This document shows positions 45,238 to 58,436 of a stretch of DNA of 64,000 nt, one piece after another. Made by a program: the position numbers and the translations under genes. The first letter of the stretch is position 1, and each line of letters starts with the position of its first letter. The notes under the pieces were generated by a model. It was not told where the DNA came from and made no database searches. It worked only from the letters and a program-made list of their open reading frames with translations. Source of the DNA: Stenopsyche tienmushanensis (Eukaryota > Arthropoda > Insecta > Trichoptera > Stenopsychidae). The stretch is from NCBI GenBank assembly GCA_008973525.1, contig WACJ01000528.1, positions 1,178,001-1,242,000 on the forward strand, given 5' to 3'.

Positions 45238-46090
45238 ATTTATAAAAAAATACAACTTTATATTCAAACGATCCAAACTCTTTAAATTTTAGTTTACAAT
45301 TGAGAATATTATGACATAAAGCAGGTAACAATAATTATGATTAGTTGTTCAAAACATTTTGTTCTGCATAGATCAAATTACCCCATTTTAAAATATTATT
45401 TTGAAAATTTTGCTTTCGTCTCTTTAATTATAAAAATTAAATTACTTTAAATATTTTGTTTTAACTTTAAAAAATATTTAGATGCTTAATAATTGATAAA
45501 AATGAATTTTACAATTTTTTCTTGACCGAAAAAAAAAAACTATTACAACCGTATATATTTAAAAAAGAAGAAGAATTCTATATTAACCTTTTTATATCGC
45601 GTTTTAAAAATAAAAAAATTATTCACTTTCAATTAAACAGATATCAAAATGATTAGGATAGTCCAATTTAATTTTCTAATTAAGCTTAATTCGATAGCTA
45701 CATTGGCATATATGTAATTCTAAATAAAATTATTAGATATTGTTTTTTAATATTTGAATATATTTTGAGTTTAAATAAGCATAAATAGATATTTTTTATG
45801 CCTTCAATCTGTTAAATTTCAACAAACGTGTAGAAATAGTGGTTGAAACAAACATCAAATTGGACACATCTGACCCCATACAATTTGATTGCAAATTTAA
45901 ACCTGGCCGATATTTAAACGTCTAAAGCCAACTTGTCGCATCTTATTTGAAAGATCTTTGTATTCTTTTTGAGCCTCTTCCTAAATAGACCATTTGAAAA
46001 TTTAGAGTATCAATTAATTTTAGGCTTAATTTTGGACGTATTTTGAAGTTTTAACGCTTAATTTCTCTAGAGCTAACTATCAAATTTATC
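45238..46090. promoter_or_regulatory. Presumed bidirectional promoter region, cyclin/NAA40
   Basis: About 850 bp of AT-rich DNA separates the divergent start codons of the cyclin (minus) and NAA40 (plus). It must contain both 5' ends, since no coding sequence is visible. No specific promoter element can be assigned by eye. Confidence 0.4.
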
Positions 46091-48744
46091 ATGGGGGTAA
46101 GCAAATGTCATGAGGTTATGTAGTTTTGCCTCCATTTCATAGCGTCTATACTGATATAATAATCCTAATAAACATATATTTTTTAAATAAATACGACTGC
46201 TATTGGCGCGAATTTTTTAATGCAATTTAAAAAATAATCGCAGGATTATCTTGATTTTCTTAAATAAATAAAAATATGGAGAGCTAAAATAAGAAATAAA
46301 TTCATATTCTCATTTGCTATTAGTGATATATTAGATTTTTCTAGTCACAATAGATAATTTATTATTTGTATTAAGTGTTTTAAATACAAATCTTAATTCT
46401 AATAAAATGATTTGATTTTCAGAGAAAAATTTGCAATAATAAAGGAAAGGAAAAACGTCTCGCGCGTAAAGAAGAACGCCAACGTGTTGCAGCAGGTACG
46501 GCTGCAGTCGCTCGAGCTAATGCATTAGAAGATCCTCTTGCGCCGCTGTCCGCTTTTCATAAATTTCAACGATGCGGCCTTACTGCAAATATAACTTGCT
46601 GTCGAGTTGCTCAATTACCATCAGAAACATTTGAATGGGTGGTTGATTTGACTGAGAGAAATATGAAGAAACCGTAAGCTTTGCATTTTTTAAAGATAAT
46701 TTTTTTGAACCAGGAATAACCACATTTTTAATCCGATCTTAATAAATTATTATTATTTACTAATTTCTACTTGCATTGAATGACCACAATGGAATAATAT
46801 TTTATATGGATATGAAATATAGTTTTTGATATGAAGTTTTCTAGATATTCCATTATACTTGAGCGCTATGTTTTAATATGACAATTTTTCAATATAAATA
46901 TAGGGTCTTTTAATATAGACCCTCGATTTTTAAATGTAAATAAAACAAGGTGTGTGTGAGATATCCACTTAATTTTTAAAATTTTATTTGAAAGAATATT
47001 TCATAGCATTATGTATGGAATATAACGTCATTCAAATGTTTGTGGCGGCTATGCTTGGCACGTATGCAGTAAGTCCAATTTTCGATGACTTTGTCACATA
47101 AATTTGACTGATTTAGCTGGTTGGTGTTTGTTATGTTCCATATCATCTAGTTCCATATCTAGTTTAGGCCATAAGAAGTTGCTAATCATCGATCTGTAGC
47201 ATTCGCTGTTGAGGGTTATGGCAAATCCAATTTCATTTTGGAAGAAGTACGGTTGTGGAGATAAGAAAAGGGTACTTGGTGTCAGTCACCAGATAAAAAT
47301 GAGACCCTTTTGAGTCAAATGACGGACTCAGTAGGTTATTCTTGATCGTTAACAGACCAACTTCTGAAAAAGCCTCCAAAGAAGCCTCCGCTTACACCGC
47401 AATTTTTGCCACATTCCGCCTAACAATTTTCATCATACACCAATGCTCAATAAATGAACATTAACACTATTGATAGCACACAATATTCATTCAGTTTGGA
47501 ATATTTCTGAAGTTTCTACTTGCATGGCATCTGCTTTCTGTTGTGCAGCTATTTTTGCCTATTAATGTGTTGCGAAAATAAAAGGACAGGATTACTGTGC
47601 ATGTCTGCCTTCTGAAGTTTACTTCTGAAGGACTAGATTTTGCAAAGGAGTAGTGATACTTGGCTAATGACGCCACTCCAGAACAGTCAAGAGGAAATAA
47701 CAAAATTGGTCAACGATAAGAATGATGCGAGTATCTTAATTATCAAAACAAACGCCTGCTCTCAAGACAATGCGAACGAAAATCATCTTATCTTTGTTGA
47801 AAGAGCTTAATAGCTTATCCGACGATTTCAGTTTATATCTAAATTTTATGACGGTTTAAGATTCTTTAGAATACGATTTTTTGTTGAATAGTAAATATGA
47901 ACTACCCTTACGGTACGACTTTGCCATCGATGCACGAGTGTATGATGAGACGCAAGACACCCGTCTCTGTCTCACGATTTCCGGTCTGATAGGGTTAAAA
48001 TAAAACACACCAGAAATAACAACAAATATTTTACTAAGCTTAATATTTTTTTTAAAAAGGGATCTTAAATATACATATTTACAAAAATATAAAATTGATT
48101 TATCTTTATAAAGTACAAATATCAGTCTTGTAAGTTTTATTTAAATTATGGTAATTAGTAAAAGATGTGCTCGATATGGCGCCTGTATTACATTTGTTTG
48201 GATTGCTTTCGGCATTCGGCAGGATCCTTATTTAGGTCAAATGCATTAAAGAGTGATAAATATTTTACATTTTAGTTTGAACTCGATTTCAGAACAGGCT
48301 TAAATTATATCTTATTATGAACAACGTTTGTGTAAAACAATAGTATTGTTATTCAATTTACCGAGAGTAATTGATATAATATTTGATGTTTAATTAAAGC
48401 TTTGTACTTTAAAAATTGTTCTATTTTATATACGCTAAATGGCCTATCTTTAAGTATTAATCGAAAATAACTTATTTTTCCTATAAATAATTTAAATTAA
48501 GAAGTATCCTTATAATCTTAAATGCAATAGCGATTATTTCTAATTAATTTGCATATAAATAATATTACCTATGTTTTTATTATAGAAGTGAACTATGCTC
48601 TTGGGGATGGGATGCTGCACGTAAACGAGAAGAATTGTCCGAAGAAGCCGCGTGGTATTTAATAGCTAAAGATGTCGAAGGAAAAAATCTTGGATTTTCG
48701 CATTTTAGATTCGATATGGATTATGGTGATGAAGTTCTATATTG
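46091..48744 (+). CDS. Naa40: NAA40 (N-alpha-acetyltransferase 40, NatD), 5' part
   Basis: NatD acetylates the N-terminal Ser of histones H4 and H2A. Exons: 46091-46096 (just ATGGGG, then the donor GTAAGC), 46423-46673 and 48586-48744; phases agree. The product begins MGRK like the orthologues, has a basic KGKEKRLARKEERQ segment, DPLAPLSAFHKFQRCGLTAN, and then SWGWDAARKREELSEEAAWY and FSHFRFDMDYGDEVLYW of the GNAT fold. The last exon ends in phase 2 before the codon equivalent to the CYEVQ strand. The acetyl-CoA-binding R/Q-x-x-G-x-G loop and C-terminus must lie in later exons, which I could not find in the window. The intron after exon 2 has a transposase relic. A UGT gene on the other strand lies downstream. 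Confidence 0.88.
47060..47330 (-). mobile_element. DDE transposase relic in NAA40 intron 2
   Basis: The minus strand reads PYFFQNEIGFAITLNSECY then RSMISNFLWPKLDMELDDM. This is the stretch just before the WFQQDG catalytic block in an insect Tc1/mariner-like DDE transposase, the same family as the relic at 22.69-22.95 kb. It has stops and no terminal repeats in view. Confidence 0.6.
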
Positions 48745-48915
48745 GTAAGCTACTTATTCTTCTTCAGATATCCGTTTCATGCTTTTACGGCTAATTTCAC
48801 TAATTATTATTTCTTGCATCGATTCTTCAATACAATCGCGTAAAGATATTCTTAAACTATTATAAAGGATTATCCAAATGGATGATCCTTTATTATTAAA
48901 TGATGAACGTTTTTG

Positions 48916-51900
48916 CTAATCTTTTTTATATTGTTTCACGTATACATACTCTTTTTGAATATTGGCTTTATTGTACAAATAAGAGTCGCCGTTTTTGAAA
49001 TGTTTTTCTGTGTTCCCATTCATTTTTGCAAAGCTGTTGAATCCATTTTTACCATTTTGATATATGTTATTGTTGTTATTATTTAAAACGTTATGATCGG
49101 GTATGATTTCCGCATGTTTTTCAACATTCGTAATGTTCGAAAGTAGCCTTTTCCCTATCAACTTTAATAGGTACATTATCGTAATAAATGTACCGACTAA
49201 AAATAGTACTACATCCAGCAGCATGTATTGATACCAGGCAAGATTAACCGCTGCCGATTGTAAATGTTTCGCTCCTTTATATTTTATAACATACTCAATC
49301 CAATATACGGCCGTATCCATTGGGTGTTGCGGTCTATCAGTAAAAAGTTGCGATAAATGCATCATGTTCTTACTGTAACTGAAAAATAAAAGGTGACGTA
49401 TTAAAAAATGTGTATTTCTAATATGTAATTTATAAGAAGAGTATGATTACCTTTTGTCTTTGAGGATCTGATTGATGGCATTCGAAAGTGTGATTTCATT
49501 AATATCGTGGTAATTTATAACTTTGACGACGCCACGCTTTTCAAGTTCAGCTAAATTCAATGATTGATCTGCAAATAGAGGCACTCCTATCATCGGCACT
49601 CCGCAATTAATAGCTTCTTGACTGCCGAGGAGACCTCCGTGACTGATAAAGAGTTCCGTTGAGGGATGACCTGTTTAAAAGCACACCGAGTTTTAATATT
49701 CATGGGTAAAACATATACACAGTTCAATTTATTGGTACAAAATGTGGTTTTGGCAAATTTAAATGATTCTCGTTTATTTACATGGATCGTTCCAACAAAC
49801 TGTGTAATTGAATCTTTTCCTAAGTAAGGAAATCCATTTATTATATACTTACTATTGATGTCAGATCATCATCATAATGCAGCCACAAACAGTCCACTGC
49901 AGAACTATGGGCCTCTTCAATATTCATTCACAGAAAGGGGTTACACCCATCTCGTCTGTATCATACATTCATCTCCTCATTCGCTTGATATTGAAGTTAG
50001 CATTACCACCGAGTTTCATTTTGAATGCTCACCCAGCAGGTCTCATAAATTAATGTATTGATGAACGCTTTCGCGACCATCTCGATATGGAGTGCGAGAG
50101 GTTTATAAAGATTGAGTAGTTTTCTTCGGGAGACTGGATAACTACTCTAGACGACCTTTTTGATTCTACTGGAAAGGGCCTTCTGGAGTACAAAGAGTGC
50201 AGTCCCTCCTTTCCTCGCTAGGACGTTGCCTGGCTAGGATGAAGACATACGTGACACTTAAGTAACACTGTTGATAGCATACAAGACCACCTCATTTCTT
50301 TACATAAACATTCATTTATTAATTTACTCCTGCTTTAGAAGGAAATGATAATTGGACAAAGACTCATTCAACAAGCAGCGATGAACGAGAACCAATTAAA
50401 TAAATAAACACTGTCCATAACACAAAATATTCTGTCATTTCTTTGTGTAAACAAATAATACACTTGAAATCGAAATCATTATTAGTCGATAAATCTGGGT
50501 TAACGATCTATACAATTGTGCGATGTGTGCGGGGAAGCTCTCCGTCTCTGTCTCTTGAACTGTGCTACATTTTCTCTCTGTCTCTGTCTGTCTAAGAGTG
50601 GTCTTTCGATAAGTGGAGGGGGGATACCAGGCCCCGGGATAGTACTCCTTTAGGGGTTAAAAATATTATGAATATTATGTTGAGCTTTATGACCACGGAA
50701 GCACCACCAGCGGCTAGCATAAATAGGTGACTCGTGCCAATGAGATTGCGACCGAGACTAGGATCCCTTCTCCATAAACTTATGTATATATTTATTATAA
50801 TCAAATTGTCTCTATATTTATTTATTGTTTTACCTAAATTATGTATTTATATATCTTAGCTAGTTTAAATTAATTTAGAAGGTCTCGAATTTGCGCTAGG
50901 TTAGATAGGCAGACATAGATGCTGCATGGTTCACCTAACCCAGGTGCTCACCGGGCACGGTTGCTTCGGTGGCTATCTCCATAGAATTGGAAAAGAAACC
51001 GGACCGGGATGCCACCACTGCAATGCAGAAACGGATGATGCTGCACATACGACATTCGTCTGTCCAGCGTTCGACGCAGAGAGGGAAAACCTAAAGGAGA
51101 AGCTTGGTTTGAATACGCTCTCCCCCGACATCATGATACCCTCGATGCTGACTAGCGCGGAGACATGGAATGCGTGGTGCAGATACGCAACGGCTGTAAT
51201 CCGGGCCAAGGAAGAAGCGGAGCGCGAGAGACGTCGCCTTCGCTCCCCATCTGAACCATCGTAGATGACAACATAGAGGACCCGAGAGGGACACATTGCT
51301 GCCACCCTGGCATTGCTTCACTTGTAGCCGGGTGGCAGTGGAAGAAAAAAGAAAAGAAAGATCCAGACTAAATGACGAAACATTCGATGCTTTAATGTTA
51401 CTTCGGGCATATTTTCAAAATAATATTTGAATTTTTTAGTTTGCTATTTATCTACTTTTGAATTGTATTTTTCTTTCCTTAAATAAATAAAAAAAAAAAA
51501 AAAAAAAAAAAAAAAAGATGCTGCATGGTTGGGCCTGGGTGATTGGAGGGAGGAGGACAGACGTAAATGGTGGCAAACATTGGTGGCAGGGATTCTTGTA
51601 GATAGTATATATTAAATTATCTCGAGTGGTCAAATTGACTGGCCGTGGTAAATACGGGGGCTACTAATATATTGTATGCATATTTTAAAAAAGCTATTAA
51701 ATTCGATGGTGATGTGTTAATATTTAAATATGCGAAGGTCGTTTAATAGTATGTAAACGGTGAGATTACCGCCAGTGATAATTTAGTGCTCAAAAACAAT
51801 TTAGATAAATAGGTATTGTTTACACTTACATAATATTTCTAATTGAGGCATCCATGATGACGTTTTAATGTTAGGAGGTAGTTGAGGCAGTTTTGTAGCG

Positions 51901-54177
51901 TTCACTTTCCATAATACTCTCTGTTTCAAATTTCCCAATACTTTTATAAAGTGCTGTAATTTTTCCTCGGGTATTGATTCTATTCGTAGCATTGACCCGA
52001 AACTAAAATATATCACTCCGTTTGTAGACTCGTTGAGAAATATTTCAATATCCTGAAAATACATGTTTTTAATAATCTGTAGTTATTGTGTAAAACTTGT
52101 TATATCGTTATAAAATGAGAAATTTACCTTTGGCAGTCTTTTAGGTTTTCCGATGTGTAATCCTCCCACTTCAACAATTTGTGGTACAAATGGTCTAACT
52201 TGATTAATACTGAAATGGCTGTTTGTTAATATCAAGCTGAAATTTTTTGCCATACTGCTGATTGCGGGAAGAGGTCCAAAAGCGTCTTCTGCTATTTTTT
52301 GAGCTTCCCAATTGGACATTATTTCATAAGTAATTTTGATAAATAGACTCATGACGGTATTAAATGTCCTTTCATAGAAATTCATCCATTGTGTTAACGG
52401 AAAATAGTACAGGGGCACATAAGCAGGATTATCCGGATTGGCTACCATATCGTTTACCCAAGGCAGCGTTACACTAGATACTATACCGACTGAAGGTATG
52501 CCTAGTTTGTGCGATATGGCTAGAAAGCATTCCGAGCCAAATATTTCAGTTACGAATAAATCAAATTTATACTTTGGATTTAAAAGCTTCCGAATCTCTG
52601 GATGATTTAAACCGATCTCACACGGTGTATAAAAATCAGTTATGATATCAAAGTGATTGCCTAAAGGTGACATTGATAATGGAACATCTATGGAAATGTT
52701 ATTTGATAGCGCCGGTAGCGTTCCATCTAAACTTATGTCCACGATGTTTTTAATGGGATATTTCTGAAAAAGAGAGAATTGAATAATTGGAAATTGCTTT
52801 TAATTTACTAAAAATTTAAGTATATTTGATTTTGTGAATTCAATTAAAAAATCAATGCAACATAGTAATACCTAAAAGAATAAAATATTTCTTAAATCTT
52901 TGATTAAAGATTGTATATTTTCAACGAGGATAATTGTTATCATATTTATAATATCCTAACGTGTCAATGCCTGATGTAGTAAAAGCAAAGTTCAAGTATG
53001 CATACACAGCAGTGTATACCGTGCTAAAGGGTGTTAAATCTGTTAAAATATCTTGTAGTATAATTTTTGCTTGTGTTCTCGTTATATGTATTTTGAAAAA
53101 GCTTTTAATGAATTTATTCATAAAACCTGCTAAAAACCAATTAAGTATCATAAAAACAGATAGTAGTTATCAGAATTGAAGAAAATACAATGAAAACGAT
53201 TGAAACTAAGAGAAGAATGTGTCAAGGTTGTATACTATTAAAATTGATATGAATGATGTGCGCACTAATTTGTGCCACATTAGTGACAGTGTAATGCTAT
53301 CAAAAAAAGCTCTTGCTTGCAAATTTAATGATACTTATTCATAGAAATGGACCAGTGAGGATATCAATAAATTTATAATATCGGTTATATTCACTAGTTA
53401 ACTGTATTGGAAAAACAGAAACATTTTGTGAAATAAAATACTTCAATCCGTTTATCTTATTCTTCGATAGGATAAAATGAAATTACAATTCATGTTATTG
53501 AGCATGTATCATCCAAAAAAAGACGTTAGCTATGTGTTTTAAAAAATTCCATTGAACGATCAAAAAGTTCTTGGCATTGTTAATATAAGCATAATTGTGT
53601 TATTGTAAAAATATAATATTTCTAATAATATCCGATAAAAATGTCATTTAAAAAAGAAAAAAGCTTGAGAAACTCTGCATCAAAGAAATGTGTAATCTTA
53701 ATATTTAAACATGACTAAAGAGTAATAATTAAAATTGCAAGCTCGCGACTGAAAACAAATTAATCAAGAGTATGATAACGGCGATCAAAGATCTTCGATA
53801 TTAATTTGCTTATGTATGCAAATTAAAATGTCTTAAAATTGCATCTATAATATTTTAGAAACAAAACATGTGACTTAAAACAATAAGAGATATTTTTTAC
53901 TTATTTGTTGTTATTTTGTGAATGATATTAAAACAGTATCATTACGATTAAATCTGTAATTAAATGATAATATAAAATAACTTACCGACGGGAAGTGACT
54001 GACGATGGTCACAAGGTGACCACGTTTCGCAAGCTCCCTCATCAAATTGCCATACATCACAAAATGGCTATGGGTATTCGTAGGGAAAATACCCAATATG
54101 TTGGCTGCGAAGGACTTCGACGTCAACCACCCCATCAACACAACAATTACAGTGTGGAATCGGATCTTCCAAATCAT
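48916..54177 (-). CDS. UDP-glycosyltransferase (UGT), complete, five exons
   Basis: Insect UGTs conjugate sugars to small lipophilic compounds in the ER lumen. Exons: 53986-54177, 52128-52763, 51830-52052, 49451-49670, 48916-49378; phases agree, 577 residues. The start ATG at 54177 opens a signal peptide (IRFHTVIVVLMGWLTSKSFA) and the N-terminal LGIFPTNTHSHFVMYGNLMR. The sugar-donor signature spans exons 3 and 4: SWMPQLEILCHPSTELFISH then GGLLGSQEAINCGVPMIGV and FADQSLN. A membrane helix (LLDVVLFLVGTFITIMYLL) anchors the C-terminus. After it comes an unusually long Asn-rich tail of about 75 residues ending KKD. The 2.2-kb intron 3 carries a young LINE and a CATCAT repeat. Substrate cannot be inferred. 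Confidence 0.92.
49864..50095. repeat. CATCAT-type interspersed repeat in UGT intron 3
   Basis: A near-full sister of the 27.38-kb copy: ATCATCATCATAATGCAGCC, CAGTCCACTGCAGAACTATG, GGGGTTACACCCATCTCGTC and a GAACGCTTTCGCGACCATCT end. Sequence beyond 50095 (to about 50270) may belong to the same element but is not present in the other copies. Confidence 0.65.
50932..51515 (+). mobile_element. Young 5'-truncated R1-clade LINE with poly-A tail and target duplication
   Basis: The insertion starts in frame with HLTQVLTGHGCFGGYLHRIG and continues through a zinc-knuckle-like CHHCNAETDDAAHTTFVC to a stop at 51264, the typical C-terminus of R1-clade ORF2. A 3' UTR and a run of about 30 A follow. The 15-nt AGATGCTGCATGGTT is present just before (50917-50931) and just after the tail (51516-51530), a perfect target-site duplication. 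The perfect duplication, long pure A tail and open frame show a recent insertion. It is antisense to UGT. Confidence 0.9.
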
Positions 54178-55744
54178 TTTTTTTTTCAATAGCTTTAGTG
54201 CGGCAGAAAATATATTACGTTCGAATGACGGCTACCTTCTAAATTTGAAAAGGTGTCCAATTTTATATTTCATGTCAGTGATGTCCCGAATTGAGTCGTC
54301 CTGACCCTGTGAGCCTGTCGGTCTTATTGCTTGACCATCCGATCGCCTCTAAAGATCAACTGGCACTGCCGTTCTTTGAAAATTCTTCTTGTTTATCTTA
54401 TCACCGAGGCACGAAAATTTAACTTATTTCACTAATGACACTTTACTAATTGATATTTTACTGAGGCACTATTAAGATAGCTTTCAATTTCCAATAGTCT
54501 TTAAATCGATCTCATTAAAATCACACACTCGTTAAAATCACTAATTCTTTTGTGGCATCCACGTCTTTGTATTGTCAGATCAATCATGAATATGAGAAAA
54601 TAAATACACTAAATATTTGGGTTTTTGATTGTACTCAATACTACTGCTATGAGAATACAATACATTGACCAGAAGTATTTCATCTTCTTTTTTTTAATCC
54701 CCGCTTGGCATATTTTCTTCATAAATTTCACCCTTTTGTAGGCATATTTCTATAATCGAACACGCAACAATTATGACTTATTTGAGTTTATATAATTGAA
54801 GTAAAATTGCGTTAGGAAAATCTTATTAGTGTGGTGTCTTGTGCACAACTGGTAAATGAACTGAATTGATTGCCTCTTTATATGTATTTGAGAACGTGTC
54901 ATAAAAACACCATATCTTCAAACTGAAGGCGAGCACACTGTTCATTTATTTATTTGTCTGTAACTTGCTGTTGTATTATAGAAATATTTTTAAAAAATAC
55001 TATTAATTGTGTTTGAGCAATGTTTTCTTTATTTGCAATACAAAGCTTTCATACAAAAAAAAAAATATTAAATCTAATTAAAATTGCACAAGAGGCGAAG
55101 CAAAAGTAATGTCGCTATTTTCATCATCATTAGTTCAATGAAATACACTGCAGACCTTTTCAATTTGAAATGCTATAAGTTTACCATTTTTTGTAAATAT
55201 TTATATTTTATGAATCCAAATGTATTGTTTGACACTTTTAGCCCTAGTGTAGTGACACTAACGTGAATCCCTAGAATATATTTTCATCGAAGATTTATCC
55301 TCATACTGCCTGTGAAATGATTTTATATCTTAATTTTAATTGGCTCTGTGTGACGGTATAGAGTTTTATTCAAATGCGATCTTAGGCACCTGTTGTAATC
55401 CGAATCATGGTCTATGCAGGTCTTTGTATTTGAAGTTGGCGCACCTGGCGTGTAGAGGGGATCCTAACGATTAATTTGTTTGGTTCCGCGTGTTTGTCGG
55501 CCATTTTGTTCAGTCACAGTAAATTCTTCCGATGGAAAGATCGTCGCACATTCCTGCTCCATCTCCCATCCGTACGAGATCTGCGCGGTCATCTGTTTTT
55601 TGATTTTTCTGCAGAACAATACCGCCGCGAATATCCATCATCGTAACTAGGGTATGAAGTTTATTTTTAAAGTTAACTAATACTATTACAAATGCAATAT
55701 ATTAAATACTATTATAATGTATGTTTTAAAATAATATACAAAGA

Positions 55745-56225
55745 TAGTCCCAAAAGTATTCGACCTAACGTATAGATGGTGATGACTGTTGTAAAAAATA
55801 CTATGATAGAAAATTTCTAGAAGTTATGTTACTTGTGTTATTGTACAGATCATTGAAAATGCCGCAAAAAGCCCTAAAAAAGGACGGAGTGGTTTGTATG
55901 TTCAATCGGTCCGCTTTTCGGATCGCTGTTATGACGAATAAGTGCCTCGCGATCGGATGCCATCCCTGAACATAGCGACAACGAAGAAAAGAGGGATTAA
56001 ATATCTTCAATCAGTGTTGGTTTATGTAAAGTAGAATGATTGAGTAAAATAAAAAGTATGTGCAACAATGAGGGAAAAGTTTTTCTGGACTCTATCGTGA
56101 TAGGGGATGAGATGTGGGTGTGCCACTATACCCCAGAATCCAAAAAGAGCTGGTGGTGGAGATCTATGATACTGGCATACAAAACCTGGTGCCCCGTCTA
56201 CAAATCTGTTGAAAAATAGTTTAAT
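55745..56225 (+). mobile_element. Mariner-like relic
   Basis: Near 56085-56165 the plus strand reads SIVIGDEMWVCHYTPESKKS, the first catalytic block of a mariner transposase (GDE-x-W-V-x-HY-x-PESK), followed by a degraded copy of the next segment. AGTCCCAAAAGTATTCGACC at 55746 may be the remnant of the left terminal repeat. Frames are broken throughout. Confidence 0.65.
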
Positions 56226-58094
56226 ATATATATTTGAGGTATCCTGTGAACTTCAATTAAATACAAGCATTTTTCGATCCCACATAAATGTTGCAACCTT
56301 ACTTTCTGGATGATGCATATTTTTATATTGCGTTTGTAATTATCAATTTTGAAAACTTAATGTATATTTTAAATTATAATAAGTGGGATGCTTTTTCAAA
56401 TGTAAAGTTCCTCTTATTGTCTTCTGTAATTTCAACACCCTGTTATATTATTTATGGTGTTGAAGTCCATATACATGTTGCATAAGTTTATTCTATGAAC
56501 GCTTTAACGCCTTGTTACGTTGTTTTTTCCTCATATGAAGGATTTAATATTTTATGATAAGAGAGTTCGATTTAAAAATGCGTCTGTCGATTTATCAATC
56601 GATTATGCTGCCCTTGTGTGAATGAAATCGCTTCGAGAGTCGTTCATTAATTTAACTCATTATCAGCTTCGAAATTAATACTACAATGACATAGAAATCA
56701 CATATCTCCGTTGACCTGCTGCACTTTTGATCTAGCATTTCACGTACTACATATGTTCATTACACGAGCAACAGCATCACTCATCTCATGATTAAATCTT
56801 AGAAGCACTTTCTTTTGTATTCGCTTTTGTATTGCAATATAAACATTTTCGACCGATAACAGTTCAAGCGAAAGTGAAATGTTAACCTTTCAGTAGATCA
56901 ATTTACGGATTGATTAATATAGGGACTAACATAAATAATACTATTTTAGCTTAATTTTCAAATGGAAAATTTAGGTCTATTTTTTCAGGTTTGGACGCGC
57001 GGTTTAATTCGCGAAGAGAAGAACGGGGGCGTCTGTCGCTCTAGTAGCGTAGGGCTCCGTCCACAAAATGCACTTTCAGTAAACGACGATTCTTTATGCC
57101 TACGCATTATTTTCTTCTGCACTCGATCTGAAGTTTCTGTTATGAAATTGCCTAAGAATTTTGTTGTTCACGCGCTGAGAAATGCTCAATTTTAATTTGA
57201 ATGTTTGCTATCGCACCGCGTTTATGGTTCATTGACTGATTCGCACCTTGAAATTTCACGTTGATTAAAAATCTTTCATCTTTGACGCTTGGTTCATTTT
57301 ATATTTTATTAACAATATTTTGTTCAAGATAATCCTGATCTAATTATTTTTCTGAAGGAGAATAAAATCCATCATCATTAAGCTGCGTGCGAATGAATAA
57401 GTGCAAAAAACAGTTTTCCAGAACAGACGAATTATGATGTGCCAAATTTTATCAAATGTTACTTTAACAATACTTCCTGGTGTCGTTGCTTTTCACGCGT
57501 GCTTAAATTATGATCAAGTTATTGCAAATCAATTATTATATCGACAATAAGTTTGGAAACGCTTACTATTTTGCAAAAATAATATAAATTAATATATACA
57601 TATTGCTAAATATATCACATAATAAAAACATTATATGGACCGTTCTTTTTGCATTAAAAAATTGTACGGGGTTTTAGAGTATGTTTGAGAACATTATCTT
57701 GCTGGAATATGAATTTTAGCCCTATTCTAGTAATTTGTATTAAATCCTCAGTCTTTTCACCTTAAAAATAACTCACAACATCACATTTTCACCTTCGTAT
57801 TCGTAGACACATTAGATGATTTGGTTCCTCGGCATCCGTAGTAGAATTTGGTTGGCCCGGTCTTTTCCTGTCCCTCAAAGTCTCAGTCTCCTTGTATCTT
57901 CTATTGGTATAACTTATTCCCTTGTTAAAGAAATCTACTATGTATTATCAGTGCATCATACACTGAGTATCAATCACACAGATTGTAGAAAAGGACTAAT
58001 ATTCCTAAGCTGACTTTATCTTACATATCGATATAAGATGGTTAAGTTCACCGATTTTTTTATCTTTAGGAATAGATATAAAAAAATCCTTATT

Positions 58095-58400
58095 TCATAA
58101 GGTCAAACATTTGAACAATTAGATAACCTACGATGGTTGATGGACTTAGCTTTTTTAACTGGCATATGTGAAAAATTGAACTGTTTAAATCTACAGGGGA
58201 AAATTGATACTTTTAAAACATCAAACCCGCGACTACATATTTAGAAAATCCATTTACTACACAGGTAGATATTATTGAAATTATTAAATCTATAGCATAT
58301 ATTCAAGATCTTCTAGTAGAAGCGTCGAAAATTGAAGAAGAGATTTTAGATTTTCTCAGAATGACATCAAAATTACATTCTGAGAAATTAAACATAATAA
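58095..58400 (+). mobile_element. Relic of a domesticated-type hAT protein family (EPM2AIP1/GTF2IRD2-like)
   Basis: Plus-strand pieces read LDNLRWLMDLAFLTGICEKL and NCLNLQGKIDTFKTSNPRL with NPFTTQVDIIE. This matches the W-x-x-DLAFL-D-I-x-x-LN-LNL-LQGK region of hAT-derived proteins. The reading frame is interrupted. It sits tail to tail with another hAT piece on the opposite strand. Confidence 0.6.
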
Positions 58401-58436
58401 CTCATACATTTTCTTATTATATTTCGCTTATCCCCG

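Noticed and set aside
51091..51321. Minus-strand open frames across the LINE (50973-51321)
   Set aside because: They are antisense to the R1-like coding frame, which has clear family similarity; they are shadows.
53911..54189. UGT start four codons upstream (KKK before MIWKIRF)
   Set aside because: The upstream codon is TTG. The ATG at 54177 gives a normal signal peptide, so I used that.
57816..58013. 65-codon plus-strand frame
   Set aside because: No motif, ordinary composition for chance frames in this DNA, no splice context.
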